Under the pieces are notes generated by a model that saw only the letters and a program-made list of their open reading frames with translations, did not search any database and was not told the origin of the DNA. From DATKHR01 sp035510155 (GTDB lineage: Bacteria > Acidobacteriota > Vicinamibacteria > Vicinamibacterales > CAVVIG01), in the NCBI GenBank assembly GCA_035510155.1, contig DATKHR010000076.1, forward strand, positions 1 through 59,568: a stretch of DNA of 59,568 nt, given 5' to 3'. Made by a program: the position numbers and the translations under genes. Positions 7,744-16,009 of the stretch are shown piece after piece; position 1 is the first letter of the stretch, and each line of letters opens with the position of its first letter.

Positions 7744-9630
7744 TCATACGTCGAGGCCGACGGCGCGCATGAGCGCGAGCGCGTTGCTGTGCTCGACGAT
7801 GCCGGGGCGCATGCGGTAGTCGAACGTCATGGTGTCTCCCTCAAGGCGATCCTCGAAATGCATGTTGACCGCGACGGGCCCGAGTGTGAGCGGGAGCTCG
7901 GTCAGCGCCAGGTCGTGGGTGGTGACGAGACCGATGGCGCCGAGCCTCGCGAGAGCGCGCACGATGGCTTCGGCGCCGATGCGGCGGTCGTAAGAGTTCG
8001 TCCCGTGCAGGATCTCGTCGAGGAGAAAGAGCGTCGACACTCCCGACGCGTCGCGCGCGCGATTCACGATATCGCGAATGCGCAGGATCTCTGCATAGAA
8101 GCGTGAATGGCCGGCCTGCAGGGAATCTTCGATCCTGAGCGTCGCGCCGAGCTGGAGCGGTGAGAGATGAAGGCGCGTTGCGCGGACGGGCGCGCCGGCG
8201 AGCGCAAGGACGATATTGACGCCGACCGAGCGCAGCAACGTGCTCTTGCCTGACATGTTCGAGCCGCTGAGGACGATCACGCGAGGCGAGACGCCGCCGA
8301 GAGCGACGTCGTTCGGCACCGACGTCTCCTCTCGCATCAGCGGATGCGCGAGGCCGGTGGCGTCGAAGACCGGACCGATCTCCGCAAAGGTTGGGAACGG
8401 ATCTCGTGGATGCTCGTACGCGTACGTTCCGATTGCCGAGAGCGCCTCGAGTTCTCCGATGGCCCGGAGCCAGTCGACCACGCGAGGGCCGTACGCGGCG
8501 TGCCATCGATCGATGGCGATGGCCAGCTGCTGGGGCAAGAGCAGCGCAAACGCAATGGGCGCGAACATCTGATTGCGTGTTGAATCGAGCCACGACACGA
8601 GCCGTCTGAGCTGGGCGATTCGGCGCGAAGGCGGCACGCCGTCGGTCACCAGCGCGGCTTTGATCCCTTCCAGGGGCAAGGCCGCCATCGGCTCGATTTC
8701 GATTCGCGACAGCAGATCGCTCAGGAGCGCGAGATCGCGATCTGGTGTCGCCACTCTGCCGAGAACCAGTTGGATCCGGCGCCACAAGGTGAAGGCGACG
8801 AGCGATTCAAGGAAGACCCAGATGAGGAGCCACCGGCTGGATATCCGTTCAGCGAACACCAGAGCTGTGAAGACGACCATGGTGACGCCGCAGATCGTCA
8901 CGACGGCTGACACGAGACGCGTCAGACCTGCGGGTGGCGCGATGGCCCAGGCGGCGAGCGTGCCGGTGCGGCTGACTTCGGCTTCGCCGGACAGAACCGC
9001 CAAGTCCTCGCGAAACTCGATCTTGTCTCGCAGCTCCGCGACGGCTGCCTGACGATCGATGACTTGCTGGATTGGCGCAAGCGTCATGCCGGAGCGCAGC
9101 CAATCTGCGAGGGTCTCCTCCCCGGCTTCAGTGGCGACGGTATTCATGAGCTCGAACAGGGATCCGCGACCGAAGAGATCCAGGTCACGCGCATAGGGAT
9201 GGGCATCCAGGAACCGAGCGCCGTCGCGGCCGCGGGCCGGGGCGATGGGGAACGCGGCGCCGATCGCCTTGGCCTGGACGCGCGCCGGTGGCCTCGGCTG
9301 ACCGGTTAACCGCTCGATGCCGCGCAGGTACCACTGCTCGGCTCGCAGCGCTCGCTCACGGCGCTGAAGGACGCGCGCATGCCAGACAATCAAGCCCACG
9401 AACACCGCGCCCAGCGCGAGACTCCACGCGGGCGAGATGGCATTGCGCACGAGGGCCAACCAGAGGGTCACGGCGCCGCCGGCAGCCACGATGAGACGGC
9501 TGTTGGAGATGAACAGGTGGGAGCGATCGAGGGCCACAAGTCGATCGCGCCACATCTGCAGCCGCTTGGCATAAATCGCTTGGGGGGTGACTTCCCCGGC
9601 TCCTCGGCGTTCCTCGCGAGGGTGGCTCAC
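7744..9630 (-). CDS. MutS-family ATPase with membrane segments, last gene of lysine operon
   Basis: A 628-residue protein. Two hydrophobic blocks (about 45-85, LIVAAGGAVTLWLALV to GAVFVGLIVWHA; and about 240-290) precede a MutS domain V ATPase: Walker A GSNMSGKSTLLR near 460, signature EDSLQAGHSRFYAE, Walker B LFLLDEILHGTNS and TTHDLALTEL. The mismatch-reading domain I and the MutS2 Smr nuclease domain are absent. This architecture matches the poorly understood membrane-linked MutS paralogues, and a DNA-repair role should not be assumed. The start is GTG 9630, overlapping the upstream peptidase stop as GTGA; the open frame continues further upstream but without family resemblance. Confidence 0.85.
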   Translation of the reverse strand: MSHPREERRGAGEVTPQAIYAKRLQMWRDRLVALDRSHLFISNSRLIVAAGGAVTLWLALVRNAISPAWSLALGAVFVGLIVWHARVLQRRERALRAEQWYLRGIERLTGQPRPPARVQAKAIGAAFPIAPARGRDGARFLDAHPYARDLDLFGRGSLFELMNTVATEAGEETLADWLRSGMTLAPIQQVIDRQAAVAELRDKIEFREDLAVLSGEAEVSRTGTLAAWAIAPPAGLTRLVSAVVTICGVTMVVFTALVFAERISSRWLLIWVFLESLVAFTLWRRIQLVLGRVATPDRDLALLSDLLSRIEIEPMAALPLEGIKAALVTDGVPPSRRIAQLRRLVSWLDSTRNQMFAPIAFALLLPQQLAIAIDRWHAAYGPRVVDWLRAIGELEALSAIGTYAYEHPRDPFPTFAEIGPVFDATGLAHPLMREETSVPNDVALGGVSPRVIVLSGSNMSGKSTLLRSVGVNIVLALAGAPVRATRLHLSPLQLGATLRIEDSLQAGHSRFYAEILRIRDIVNRARDASGVSTLFLLDEILHGTNSYDRRIGAEAIVRALARLGAIGLVTTHDLALTELPLTLGPVAVNMHFEDRLEGDTMTFDYRMRPGIVEHSNALALMRAVGLDV

Positions 9631-10646
9631 GGGGTCAGGGAGATTTCCAGCGTCTTCGCCAGGGCGCGCGCCAGCGCGACATAGTGATCGACGGCATCGT
9701 TCAGCTCCGTGATCGACACGAACTCGTCCGCGGTGTGGGCGGAATGGATGGAGCCCGGGCCAAACAGCAACGGCTCGCCCCATGCCGAGAGGAACGGAAT
9801 GTCGGTCGTGAAGGGGAACACAGCGGCGTCGAACCCAGGAAGAGTCTTCATACGCACGGGAGGGACTTCGATCACGTCGTCGATCGTCACGCGCGATTCG
9901 AGCGGGGCCACGGCGCGTCGCACGAGGCTGGCGTCGCTGACAGTGCGAAACATGACCTCGGCCTCGGCGGCCGGCGAGACCACGTTAGGCGCCAGACCAC
10001 CCGAGATGAGGCCGATCGTGTAATGCGTGCGACCGAGCTCGGGATCCGCCGGCAAAGGGATCGATCGCAGGTCGATCAACGCGTCGAGCAGCTTGTCGAT
10101 CGCAGACTCCCCAAGCTCGGGAAACGAGGAATGCGCCGCGCGGCCGCTCGCCCGGAATTTCAGTCGGAGGATGCCGCGCGTCGCCCGACCCAGCCGATTG
10201 TCGGTGGGCTCCCCGTTGATCAGGAACCGGCTCTCGTTGGGAACGGTGTTCGCCGCGTGCGCGCCGTCGCTGCCGCGCTCTTCCCCCACCACGAACACGA
10301 GCCCGACGCGCGTCTCGCCCTCGCGGCGCAGCCGATCGGCGGCGGCAACTTGAGCGGCCAGGATGCCTTTCGCGTCACATGCGCCGCGGCCGTGCAGTCG
10401 ATCTCCGGCCACGCGGCTCGGAAAGAACGGCGGCACGCAGTCCAAGTGGGTCGAGAAGACGACGACGGGGGTCGTGCCGCGCGCGATGACGTTGAAGCGC
10501 GACGCGTCGACACGCTGTTCGGTGACTGAAAATCCCAAGCCCCGCAGGTAGCCGGCCAGCCAGCGGCCCGCGTCCCCTTCCTGCCCCGTCGTCGAGTCGA
10601 TGTCGACGAGCGCGCGCGTCAAGGCGACGAGATCGACGGGATTCAC
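9627..10646 (-). CDS. dapE: M20 metallopeptidase, probable N-succinyl/acetyl-diaminopimelate deacylase
   Basis: A 339-residue M20/M28-type di-zinc hydrolase. Visible ligands and catalytic residues are STHLDCVPP, GRGACDAKG, the general-base pair in VVGEERGSD, the NGEPTDN motif and a late histidine in SIHSAHTADEF. A dimerisation domain occupies the middle (RAAHSSFPELGESA). It starts at GTG 10646, overlapping the dapD stop (GTGA). The family alone does not fix the substrate. Being sandwiched after dapD in a lysine operon makes desuccinylation of N-succinyl-diaminopimelate the best inference. It is shorter than the E. coli DapE (about 375 residues). Confidence 0.75.
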   Translation of the reverse strand: MNPVDLVALTRALVDIDSTTGQEGDAGRWLAGYLRGLGFSVTEQRVDASRFNVIARGTTPVVVFSTHLDCVPPFFPSRVAGDRLHGRGACDAKGILAAQVAAADRLRREGETRVGLVFVVGEERGSDGAHAANTVPNESRFLINGEPTDNRLGRATRGILRLKFRASGRAAHSSFPELGESAIDKLLDALIDLRSIPLPADPELGRTHYTIGLISGGLAPNVVSPAAEAEVMFRTVSDASLVRRAVAPLESRVTIDDVIEVPPVRMKTLPGFDAAVFPFTTDIPFLSAWGEPLLFGPGSIHSAHTADEFVSITELNDAVDHYVALARALAKTLEISLTP

Positions 10647-11527
10647 CGAATCCACGCCTCGAGCTCCGTGCGCGTATCTGTCCTCAGGTCGCGGTACTTC
10701 ACGATCACGGGTGTCGACAGAGACAGGCCCCACTCCGGACCTTTCCCGCCGGTCACTGCGCGCGCGCCGGGCACGACCACCGCCCCCTCGGGAATGACGA
10801 GCGGACACGTGGCTGTCGGCTTGATGATTTCGCCGCGCACGAGATCGTAGACAGGCGTGGATCCCGTCAGCACCGTGCCGGCGCCCACGACGGCTCGGGT
10901 CTTGATGACCGCGCCTTCGTAGATCCCGGTGTTTCCGCCCACGAGCGCGTCGTCCTCGACGATGACCGGCAGCGCGCCGATCGGCTCGATGACGCCGCCT
11001 AGCTGGGCGCCGGCGCTGACGTGGACGCGGGCGCCGACTTGCGCGCACGAGCCGACGAGCGCGTGCGAATCGATCAACGTGTTTTCGCCGATCCAGGCGC
11101 CGATGTTCACGAACATCGGCGGCATGCAGATGACGCCGCGCGCCAGGTACGCACCGTCGCGCACCGACGAGCCGCCGGGCACGAGGCGGATGCCGGATTG
11201 CGCGCCTGCGCGGAACTGACGTACGGGGAGCGTATCTTTGTCGAAGAATTGCTCGTAACGCTCAGCATGCGTCGGAGACATGTCGATCGTCTCGCCAAAC
11301 CGGAATCCGAGCAGGATGCCTTGTTTGACCCACGCGTTGACACGCCAGCCACTTGGGCTCGACGGATCGGGTTCGGCCGCGCGGATGTCGCCGGTGGACA
11401 GCGCGTCTCTCAGGGTGGCGAAAGCGTGTCGCGCCGCGCGGCTGTCGGCAGCCGCGCCCGCGGACACGAGGGACTCGATTTCGGTTTGGAGGCTGCCGGC
11501 TCCCGCGCTCGGATCGTGCGGGCGCAT
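10643..11527 (-). CDS. dapD: 2,3,4,5-tetrahydropyridine-2,6-dicarboxylate N-succinyltransferase
   Basis: A 294-residue trimeric acyltransferase of the lysine/diaminopimelate pathway that transfers succinyl from succinyl-CoA to tetrahydrodipicolinate. The N-terminal helical domain includes WRVNAWVKQGILLGFR. The left-handed beta-helix hexapeptide repeats run from about 110 to 240 (YLARGVICMPPMFVNIGAWI, LIDSHALVGSCAQVG, GGVIEPIGALPVIVED, NTGIYEGAVIKTRAVVGAG), and the C-terminus is of DapD type (PEWGLSLSTPVIVKYRD). ATG directly follows the dapA stop with no gap. Confidence 0.95.
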   Translation of the reverse strand: MRPHDPSAGAGSLQTEIESLVSAGAAADSRAARHAFATLRDALSTGDIRAAEPDPSSPSGWRVNAWVKQGILLGFRFGETIDMSPTHAERYEQFFDKDTLPVRQFRAGAQSGIRLVPGGSSVRDGAYLARGVICMPPMFVNIGAWIGENTLIDSHALVGSCAQVGARVHVSAGAQLGGVIEPIGALPVIVEDDALVGGNTGIYEGAVIKTRAVVGAGTVLTGSTPVYDLVRGEIIKPTATCPLVIPEGAVVVPGARAVTGGKGPEWGLSLSTPVIVKYRDLRTDTRTELEAWIR

Positions 11528-12427
11528 TTATGCGACAGCCGCCTTCAGAAGCCCCAGCTCTTTCAGCACGTCGGCGATCTTCTGGCGCGATTCGGGCTTC
11601 GGGGCACACATCGGGAGGCGATAGTGCTCGTCGAGCAGACCCATCGCGGCCATGGCGGCTTTGACCGGAATCGGGTTCGATTCGATGAAGTTGCCGAGCA
11701 TCAGCGGAAGGATGCGCGCATGAATGCCACGGGCGGCCGCAAAATCGCCGCGCTCTGCCGCCTCGACCATCTGCGCCATCTCGAACGGGATTTCGTTCGA
11801 CGCGACGGAAATAATCCCGCGGCCGCCGACAGCCATCAGCGGCAGCGTCAGCGCGTCATCTCCCGACAGCACGATGAAGTCGTGCGGCAACGCGCGGCAG
11901 ATCTCGCACATCTGGGTGACGTTGCCTGAAGCTTCCTTGACGCCAACGATGTTCGGGATCTGCGCGAGGCGAGCGAGCGTGGCGACCTCGACGTTCACGC
12001 CGGTGCGGCCGGGGACATTGTAGACGATGATCAGGAGCGACGTGCTCTCAGCGATGGCTCTGTAATGCTGGTAAAGGCCTTCCTGTGTGGGCTTGTTGTA
12101 ATACGGCGTGACCGACAGGAGACCCGAGGCGCCAGCGTGGCGCATCGCGTCGGCCTGGTGAATGACTTCGGTCGTGTTGTTCCCGCCTGCGCCGGCCAGC
12201 ACGGGCACGGCGCCGTTGGCTTCGTCCACCAGAATCTCGACGATCAGCGTGCGCTCGCCGTCGGTGAGGGTAGGGCTTTCACCGGTCGTGCCGCAGGGGC
12301 ACAGAAAGTGGACGCCTGCGTCAATTTGCCGGCGGCCGAGGCGCCTGACGCCGACCTCGTCGAGCGCGCCTGACTGCGTGAACGGCGTGACGAGTGCGGT
12401 CCCGACTCCGGTGAATGGCGTTCTCAT
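11528..12427 (-). CDS. dapA: 4-hydroxy-tetrahydrodipicolinate synthase
   Basis: A 299-residue TIM-barrel class I aldolase condensing pyruvate with aspartate semialdehyde. It begins MRTPFTGVGTALVTPF. Landmarks are CGTTGESPTLT, SVTPYYNKPTQEG (catalytic Tyr), YNVPGRTGV and the Schiff-base lysine in IVGVKEASGN. The start ATG overlaps the dapB stop (ATGA), and the stop abuts the dapD start. The open frame extends 20 codons upstream into dapB but the family start is ATG 12427. Confidence 0.96.
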   Translation of the reverse strand: MRTPFTGVGTALVTPFTQSGALDEVGVRRLGRRQIDAGVHFLCPCGTTGESPTLTDGERTLIVEILVDEANGAVPVLAGAGGNNTTEVIHQADAMRHAGASGLLSVTPYYNKPTQEGLYQHYRAIAESTSLLIIVYNVPGRTGVNVEVATLARLAQIPNIVGVKEASGNVTQMCEICRALPHDFIVLSGDDALTLPLMAVGGRGIISVASNEIPFEMAQMVEAAERGDFAAARGIHARILPLMLGNFIESNPIPVKAAMAAMGLLDEHYRLPMCAPKPESRQKIADVLKELGLLKAAVA

Positions 12428-13122
12428 ATAGGTCCTATCCCAAGGACGTCTCGCATGTTGAACCATCCGCGCTTTCCCGTGACCCATTTTGCCGCAGCGA
12501 TGGCGCCTCGCGCGAATGCCGTACGATCGCGCGCCGTGTGCGAGAGCGTGACCGTCTCAGCCGGACCGTCGAATCCGACGGTGTGGGTGCCCGGGATGAA
12601 TCCCGCGCGCGTCGATGAGATGTCGATGAGCCGAGGGAAGCCTGCACGCTCCATCGTCTGCTTCAGCAGCAAGGCGGTCCCCGACGGCGCGTCTTTCTTC
12701 GTGGCGTGATGGGCTTCGTGCAGGAACGCACCGAATTCGGTCTGCCCCGCGAACAGCCTGGCGGCTTGCGCCGCCAGCGCCTCGAACAGGACGGCTCCCG
12801 CCGAGAAGTTGGGCGCGACGACAGCGCCGACGCCGCCATCCCGCACGGCTTGACGTACCGATGATTCGTCATTCTGCCAACCGGTGGTCCCGATGACAAG
12901 ATTGATGCCGCGGCGCGCGAGCGCGGCGGCGTTGCCGACGACGACCGCCGGGATCGAGAAATCGATCGCGACGTCCACGCCGTTCCACTGCGGCGCGTCG
13001 GGCCCGCCACCGTGCGACGGCGATTGCGGATCCATCACGCCCACGACCTCGCAGCCGTACTGGGGCGCCAGTTCGCCAACGAGCCTGCCCATCTTGCCGT
13101 AGCCCACCAGGAGGATTCTCAT
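12424..13122 (-). CDS. dapB: 4-hydroxy-tetrahydrodipicolinate reductase
   Basis: A 232-residue NAD(P)H-dependent reductase, second diaminopimelate-specific step. The N-terminal Rossmann motif GYGKMGR is at residues 7-13; then come IDFSIP, GTTGW, APNFSAGAVLF, the catalytic EAHHATKKDAPSGTA and TVGFDGPAETVTLSHTA with RTAFARGA at the end. It is somewhat shorter than the E. coli enzyme (273 residues) because the linker near residue 35 is compact. It overlaps lysC and dapA by ATGA at both ends. Confidence 0.95.
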   Translation of the reverse strand: MRILLVGYGKMGRLVGELAPQYGCEVVGVMDPQSPSHGGGPDAPQWNGVDVAIDFSIPAVVVGNAAALARRGINLVIGTTGWQNDESSVRQAVRDGGVGAVVAPNFSAGAVLFEALAAQAARLFAGQTEFGAFLHEAHHATKKDAPSGTALLLKQTMERAGFPRLIDISSTRAGFIPGTHTVGFDGPAETVTLSHTARDRTAFARGAIAAAKWVTGKRGWFNMRDVLGIGPI

Positions 13123-14495
13123 CGAAAGAAGGTTTCGTGAAGCCGGGTCATCGCATGGCGCACATCCGAATTCCGCAGGACGAACGTGATATTGCGTCGT
13201 GACGCGGCTTGGGAGACGAGGCGCAACGGAATCCGATCCAACGCTGTCACCGCGCGTCCGAACAAGCCGGCATCAGTGCGCAAATTCTCGCCGACTGCAC
13301 AGATGATAGCCATATCACGCTCGCAGCTGACTTCAGCGAAATTGCCGAGGTTGTCGACGATCGCGTCCAGGCGACGCGTGTCGTCGATCGTCACCGAGAC
13401 GCTGACCTCCGAGGTCGTGACGACGTCCACCGGCGTTTTGAAGCGCTCGAAGACTTCGAATAAGCGACGGAGGAAACCGTGCGCCATCAGCATGCGCGAG
13501 GACGTGATGTCGATCACCGTGACCTCGCGCTTGCACGCAATGGCGGTCAGTTGGCGGGATGAGTCTTTACTCTGCGCCCCGTCGGCGGTGATGAGCGTGC
13601 CGGTATTTTCGGGGCGGCGCGCGTTGAGAATCCTGACCGGGATGTTCTTCGCGACGGCCGGAAGGATCGTACTGGGGTGCAGGACCTTCGCGCCGAAGTA
13701 GGCGAGCTCGGATGCCTCGGCGAACGATAACCGCGGCACGACGTGTGGCCTCGGCACGATTCGAGGATCGGCGGTCAGCATGCCGTCGACGTCGGTCCAG
13801 ATTTGTATTTCAGCGGCATCGAGGGAGGCACCGAAGACGGCCGCTGAGTAGTCCGACCCCCCGCGCCCCAGGGTGGTCGTAACGCCGCTGACAGTCGCGC
13901 CGATGAATCCCCCGAGAACCGGCACCTGCCCTGACGCCACCACAGGCGCGATCCGCCCGCGACAGCAGTGTTCGGTCCGCGCGATGTCGGGCGACGCGCC
14001 CCCGTGCTCGTCATCGGTGACCAGGACGCGGCGCGCATCGACCCACGCGCTTGGCAGCTGATGGTCGTTCATTGCGGCGGAGACGATACGGCTGCTGGCG
14101 AGCTCACCGGCGGCCAGCACGGCGTCGAGCGAGCGCGGCGAGACCTCGCGCAGGACGGCGAGCGCGTGCACGAGGCCGGTCAGCTCGTCAAACTCTTTCT
14201 TGACGTGGGCAAGGACAGCGTCGCGGCTGCCGGTCGTCACTCGGCTCGCGACGTCAATGTGGCGGTCGAGAAGCGCGCGCAGGTCGGCGGCCGCCCTGTC
14301 ACCCTCGCCCTCTTCCGCGAGCGCCACGACGGCGACGAGCGTATCCGTGACGCCGGCGAGCGCGGAGACGACCACAATGGGCGCCGCGGCATCTTTGGCT
14401 TTCTGGCGACGAACGATGCCGATCAACCGGTCGATCGCGTCAGGGTCCGCCACCGACGTGCCGCCGAACTTCATCACGATGCTCACAGGAGACAC
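13119..14495 (-). CDS. lysC: Aspartate kinase (monofunctional, two ACT domains)
   Basis: A 458-residue enzyme phosphorylating aspartate, first step toward lysine, threonine and methionine. KFGGTSVADP lies near the N-terminus. The kinase core shows SALAGVTD, GFIGATVSGVTTTLGRGGSDYSA and EIQIWTDVDGMLTADPR. Two C-terminal ACT domains begin near 320 (VTVIDITSSRMLMAHGFL and DMAIICAVGENLR), consistent with feedback inhibition by an end product. The start is GTG 14495; a second GTG at 14486 overlaps the asd stop as GTGA and is an equally good start, matching the other junctions of this operon. Confidence 0.94.
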   Translation of the reverse strand: MSPVSIVMKFGGTSVADPDAIDRLIGIVRRQKAKDAAAPIVVVSALAGVTDTLVAVVALAEEGEGDRAAADLRALLDRHIDVASRVTTGSRDAVLAHVKKEFDELTGLVHALAVLREVSPRSLDAVLAAGELASSRIVSAAMNDHQLPSAWVDARRVLVTDDEHGGASPDIARTEHCCRGRIAPVVASGQVPVLGGFIGATVSGVTTTLGRGGSDYSAAVFGASLDAAEIQIWTDVDGMLTADPRIVPRPHVVPRLSFAEASELAYFGAKVLHPSTILPAVAKNIPVRILNARRPENTGTLITADGAQSKDSSRQLTAIACKREVTVIDITSSRMLMAHGFLRRLFEVFERFKTPVDVVTTSEVSVSVTIDDTRRLDAIVDNLGNFAEVSCERDMAIICAVGENLRTDAGLFGRAVTALDRIPLRLVSQAASRRNITFVLRNSDVRHAMTRLHETFFR

Positions 14496-15538
14496 TCCCG
14501 GTGCATCAGCTCCGCATTGAGGATCGCCGCACCCGCCGCGCCGCGAATCGTATTGTGTCCGAGGGCGACAAATTTATGGTCGAGGACGGCGCACGAACGA
14601 AGGCGTCCGACAGTGACCGCCATCCCGCCGTCGCGGTGCGCATCGAGCGCGGGTTGCGGACGGTTCGGCTCTGACAAGTAGACGACTGGCTGGCGCGGAG
14701 CCGACGGCAGCGCCATCTCCTGTGGCCGGCCTCTGAATGCATTCCAGGCGTCGATCAACGCGCCGGCGTCGACGCCACGCGCTCCGCCGCCGAAGGCGAT
14801 CGAGATGGATGCTGTGTGCCCATCATGAACCGGCACGCGAGTGGTGGTCGCGCTGATCGTCACGGGATGATGCTCGACGAGACCGCCTCGAAGCGTGCCG
14901 AGAATCTTGTTCGTCTCGGTCTGGATCTTCTCCTCCTCGCCGCCGCCGATGTATGGAATGACGTTGGACAGGATGTCCCACGAGGGCACGCCTGGATAGC
15001 CGGCACCGGAGATCGCCTGCAAGGTCGTGATCATCGCTTTCTCGAGGCCGAACTGGCGAAGCGGCGCGAGCGCCATCGCCAGCACAACCGTCGCACAGTT
15101 CGGGTTCGTCACAATGGCGCCCTTCCATCCGCGGGCGGCCGTCTGAGCCTTCAGCAGCGCCAGGTGATCCGCGTTCACTTCCGGAATGAGGAGCGGCACG
15201 TCAGGTTCCATACGGTAGTTGCGCGAGTTGCTGACGATAACGTGGCCGGCCTGTGCGAAGGCAGCCTCGATGTCTCCCGCGACCGACGAGTCGAGCCCGG
15301 AGAACACGAGCTTCGGCGCGCGGCCCGGCGTCGCCGCATCGACCTGGCGGCCCGCCACGTCGTCGGGCAGCGGGGCCTGAAGGCGCCATGGTGTGGCGTC
15401 GCGGTATGGTTTCCCTTCCGATCGTTGACTGGCGCCCAGCCATGCGACCTTGAACCACGGATGCTTCGCGAGCAGCGCGATGAACTGTTGGCCAACGGCG
15501 CCGGTCGCTCCAAGAATGCCGACCTCGATTAGTGTCAT
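14483..15538 (-). CDS. asd: Aspartate-semialdehyde dehydrogenase
   Basis: A 351-residue NADP-dependent enzyme, first gene of the operon. VGILGATGAVGQQF opens the nucleotide-binding domain. The active-site cysteine is in VTNPNCATVV at about 156, and the dimer/catalytic region contains QAISGAGYPG, with the catalytic histidine in RVPVHDGHTA. The form with a long C-domain (YIGGGEEEKIQTETNKIL) resembles the archaeal/yeast-like Asd branch. ATG 15538 is chosen over the in-frame ORF start at 15640 because the family begins at MTLIEVGILGATG. No Shine-Dalgarno sequence is apparent. It lies 21 bases after a predicted terminator and is therefore probably controlled by read-through. Confidence 0.93.
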   Translation of the reverse strand: MTLIEVGILGATGAVGQQFIALLAKHPWFKVAWLGASQRSEGKPYRDATPWRLQAPLPDDVAGRQVDAATPGRAPKLVFSGLDSSVAGDIEAAFAQAGHVIVSNSRNYRMEPDVPLLIPEVNADHLALLKAQTAARGWKGAIVTNPNCATVVLAMALAPLRQFGLEKAMITTLQAISGAGYPGVPSWDILSNVIPYIGGGEEEKIQTETNKILGTLRGGLVEHHPVTISATTTRVPVHDGHTASISIAFGGGARGVDAGALIDAWNAFRGRPQEMALPSAPRQPVVYLSEPNRPQPALDAHRDGGMAVTVGRLRSCAVLDHKFVALGHNTIRGAAGAAILNAELMHRECLL

Positions 15539-15559
15539 GACTCGTGACTCGAAAGAATC

Positions 15560-15595
15560 AAAAAAAAAGCCGACGCGGCGTGAACCGTGTCGGCT
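15560..15595 (-). terminator. Intrinsic terminator/attenuator hairpin ahead of asd operon
   Basis: On the minus strand a 7-bp perfect stem (AGCCGAC/GTCGGCT), one A.C mismatch and three further G/C pairs enclose a 6-base loop, followed at once by nine T residues. It sits after the leader reading frame (stop at 15622) and 21 bases before the asd ATG. A terminator between promoter and first gene is the hallmark of attenuation. Confidence 0.85.
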
Positions 15596-15621
15596 GTGTG
15601 TTGGCTCGGTTGTGGCGATGA

Positions 15622-15714
15622 CTAGCGCGCGAGCATACAAACTCCGACAGCGGACTGTTTCATCCGCTTGGTCGACTTCGACCGCTTGGTCACACTGGTT
15701 CGCTTCGCGCGCAT
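15622..15714 (-). CDS. Lys/Thr-rich leader peptide (30 aa), candidate attenuator peptide
   Basis: A 30-codon reading frame, ATG 15714 to TAG 15622, lies between the only clear promoter and the terminator ahead of asd-lysC-dap. Residues 4-19 read KRTSVTKRSKSTKRMK: five Lys, three Thr and one Met in sixteen positions, all products of the pathway the operon feeds. The mRNA start predicted from the -10 box would lie only a few bases before this ATG, so translation would be leaderless or nearly so. Segment 15651-15654 can pair with 15644-15649, and the latter with the 5' arm of the terminator (15588-15593), giving alternative structures. An arrest peptide is another possibility, given five Arg. 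Confidence 0.6.
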   Translation of the reverse strand: MRAKRTSVTKRSKSTKRMKQSAVGVCMLAR

Positions 15715-15724
15715 CGGGACCGAC

Positions 15725-15730
15725 AGTATA
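15725..15730 (-). promoter_or_regulatory. Extended -10 promoter of leader and asd-lysC-dap operon
   Basis: TATACT preceded by TG and one base (minus strand) matches an extended -10 box with five of six consensus bases. No convincing -35 hexamer is seen at 16-18 bases. The leader ATG at 15714 follows after ten bases, so the predicted transcription start is about two to four bases before it. Confidence 0.6.
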
Positions 15731-15757
15731 GCATGGGCCTTGGTTGTTGAGCCGGCG

Positions 15758-15964
15758 TCAGAGGTATTTCAGGATGCCGCTGAGCGCCTGATAGAGGACC
15801 TGCGCGAGATTCCGGACGAGCGGCGAGATCTCACCTTCATTGACGGCATTGGCGACGGTGACGGGGTTGGTGAGGAAAAGCCAGATCGTCGCCCCGGCCA
15901 GCGCGATGCTCACGATGGCGACGCACGCGAACAGGCTGACGCTGAGGCGCTGAAATCGCATCAC
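15758..15964 (-). CDS. Small single-pass membrane protein (68 aa)
   Basis: A 68-residue protein with one strong membrane helix at about 10-32 (LFACVAIVSIALAGATIWLFL) and a soluble tail (TVANAVNEGEISPLVRNL) ending in a hydrophobic segment. Composition and codon choice look genuine, but I recognise no family. It is read on the minus strand toward the lysine operon promoter and ends about 28 bases before its -10 box. Confidence 0.6.
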   Translation of the reverse strand: MMRFQRLSVSLFACVAIVSIALAGATIWLFLTNPVTVANAVNEGEISPLVRNLAQVLYQALSGILKYL

Positions 15965-16009
15965 GTCTCAAATATCACACGGCGAGCCATCAGCGACATG
16001 ACAGTTCCG

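Noticed and set aside
13119..14495. Bifunctional aspartokinase-homoserine dehydrogenase
   Set aside because: The protein stops after the ACT domains; no dehydrogenase domain follows.
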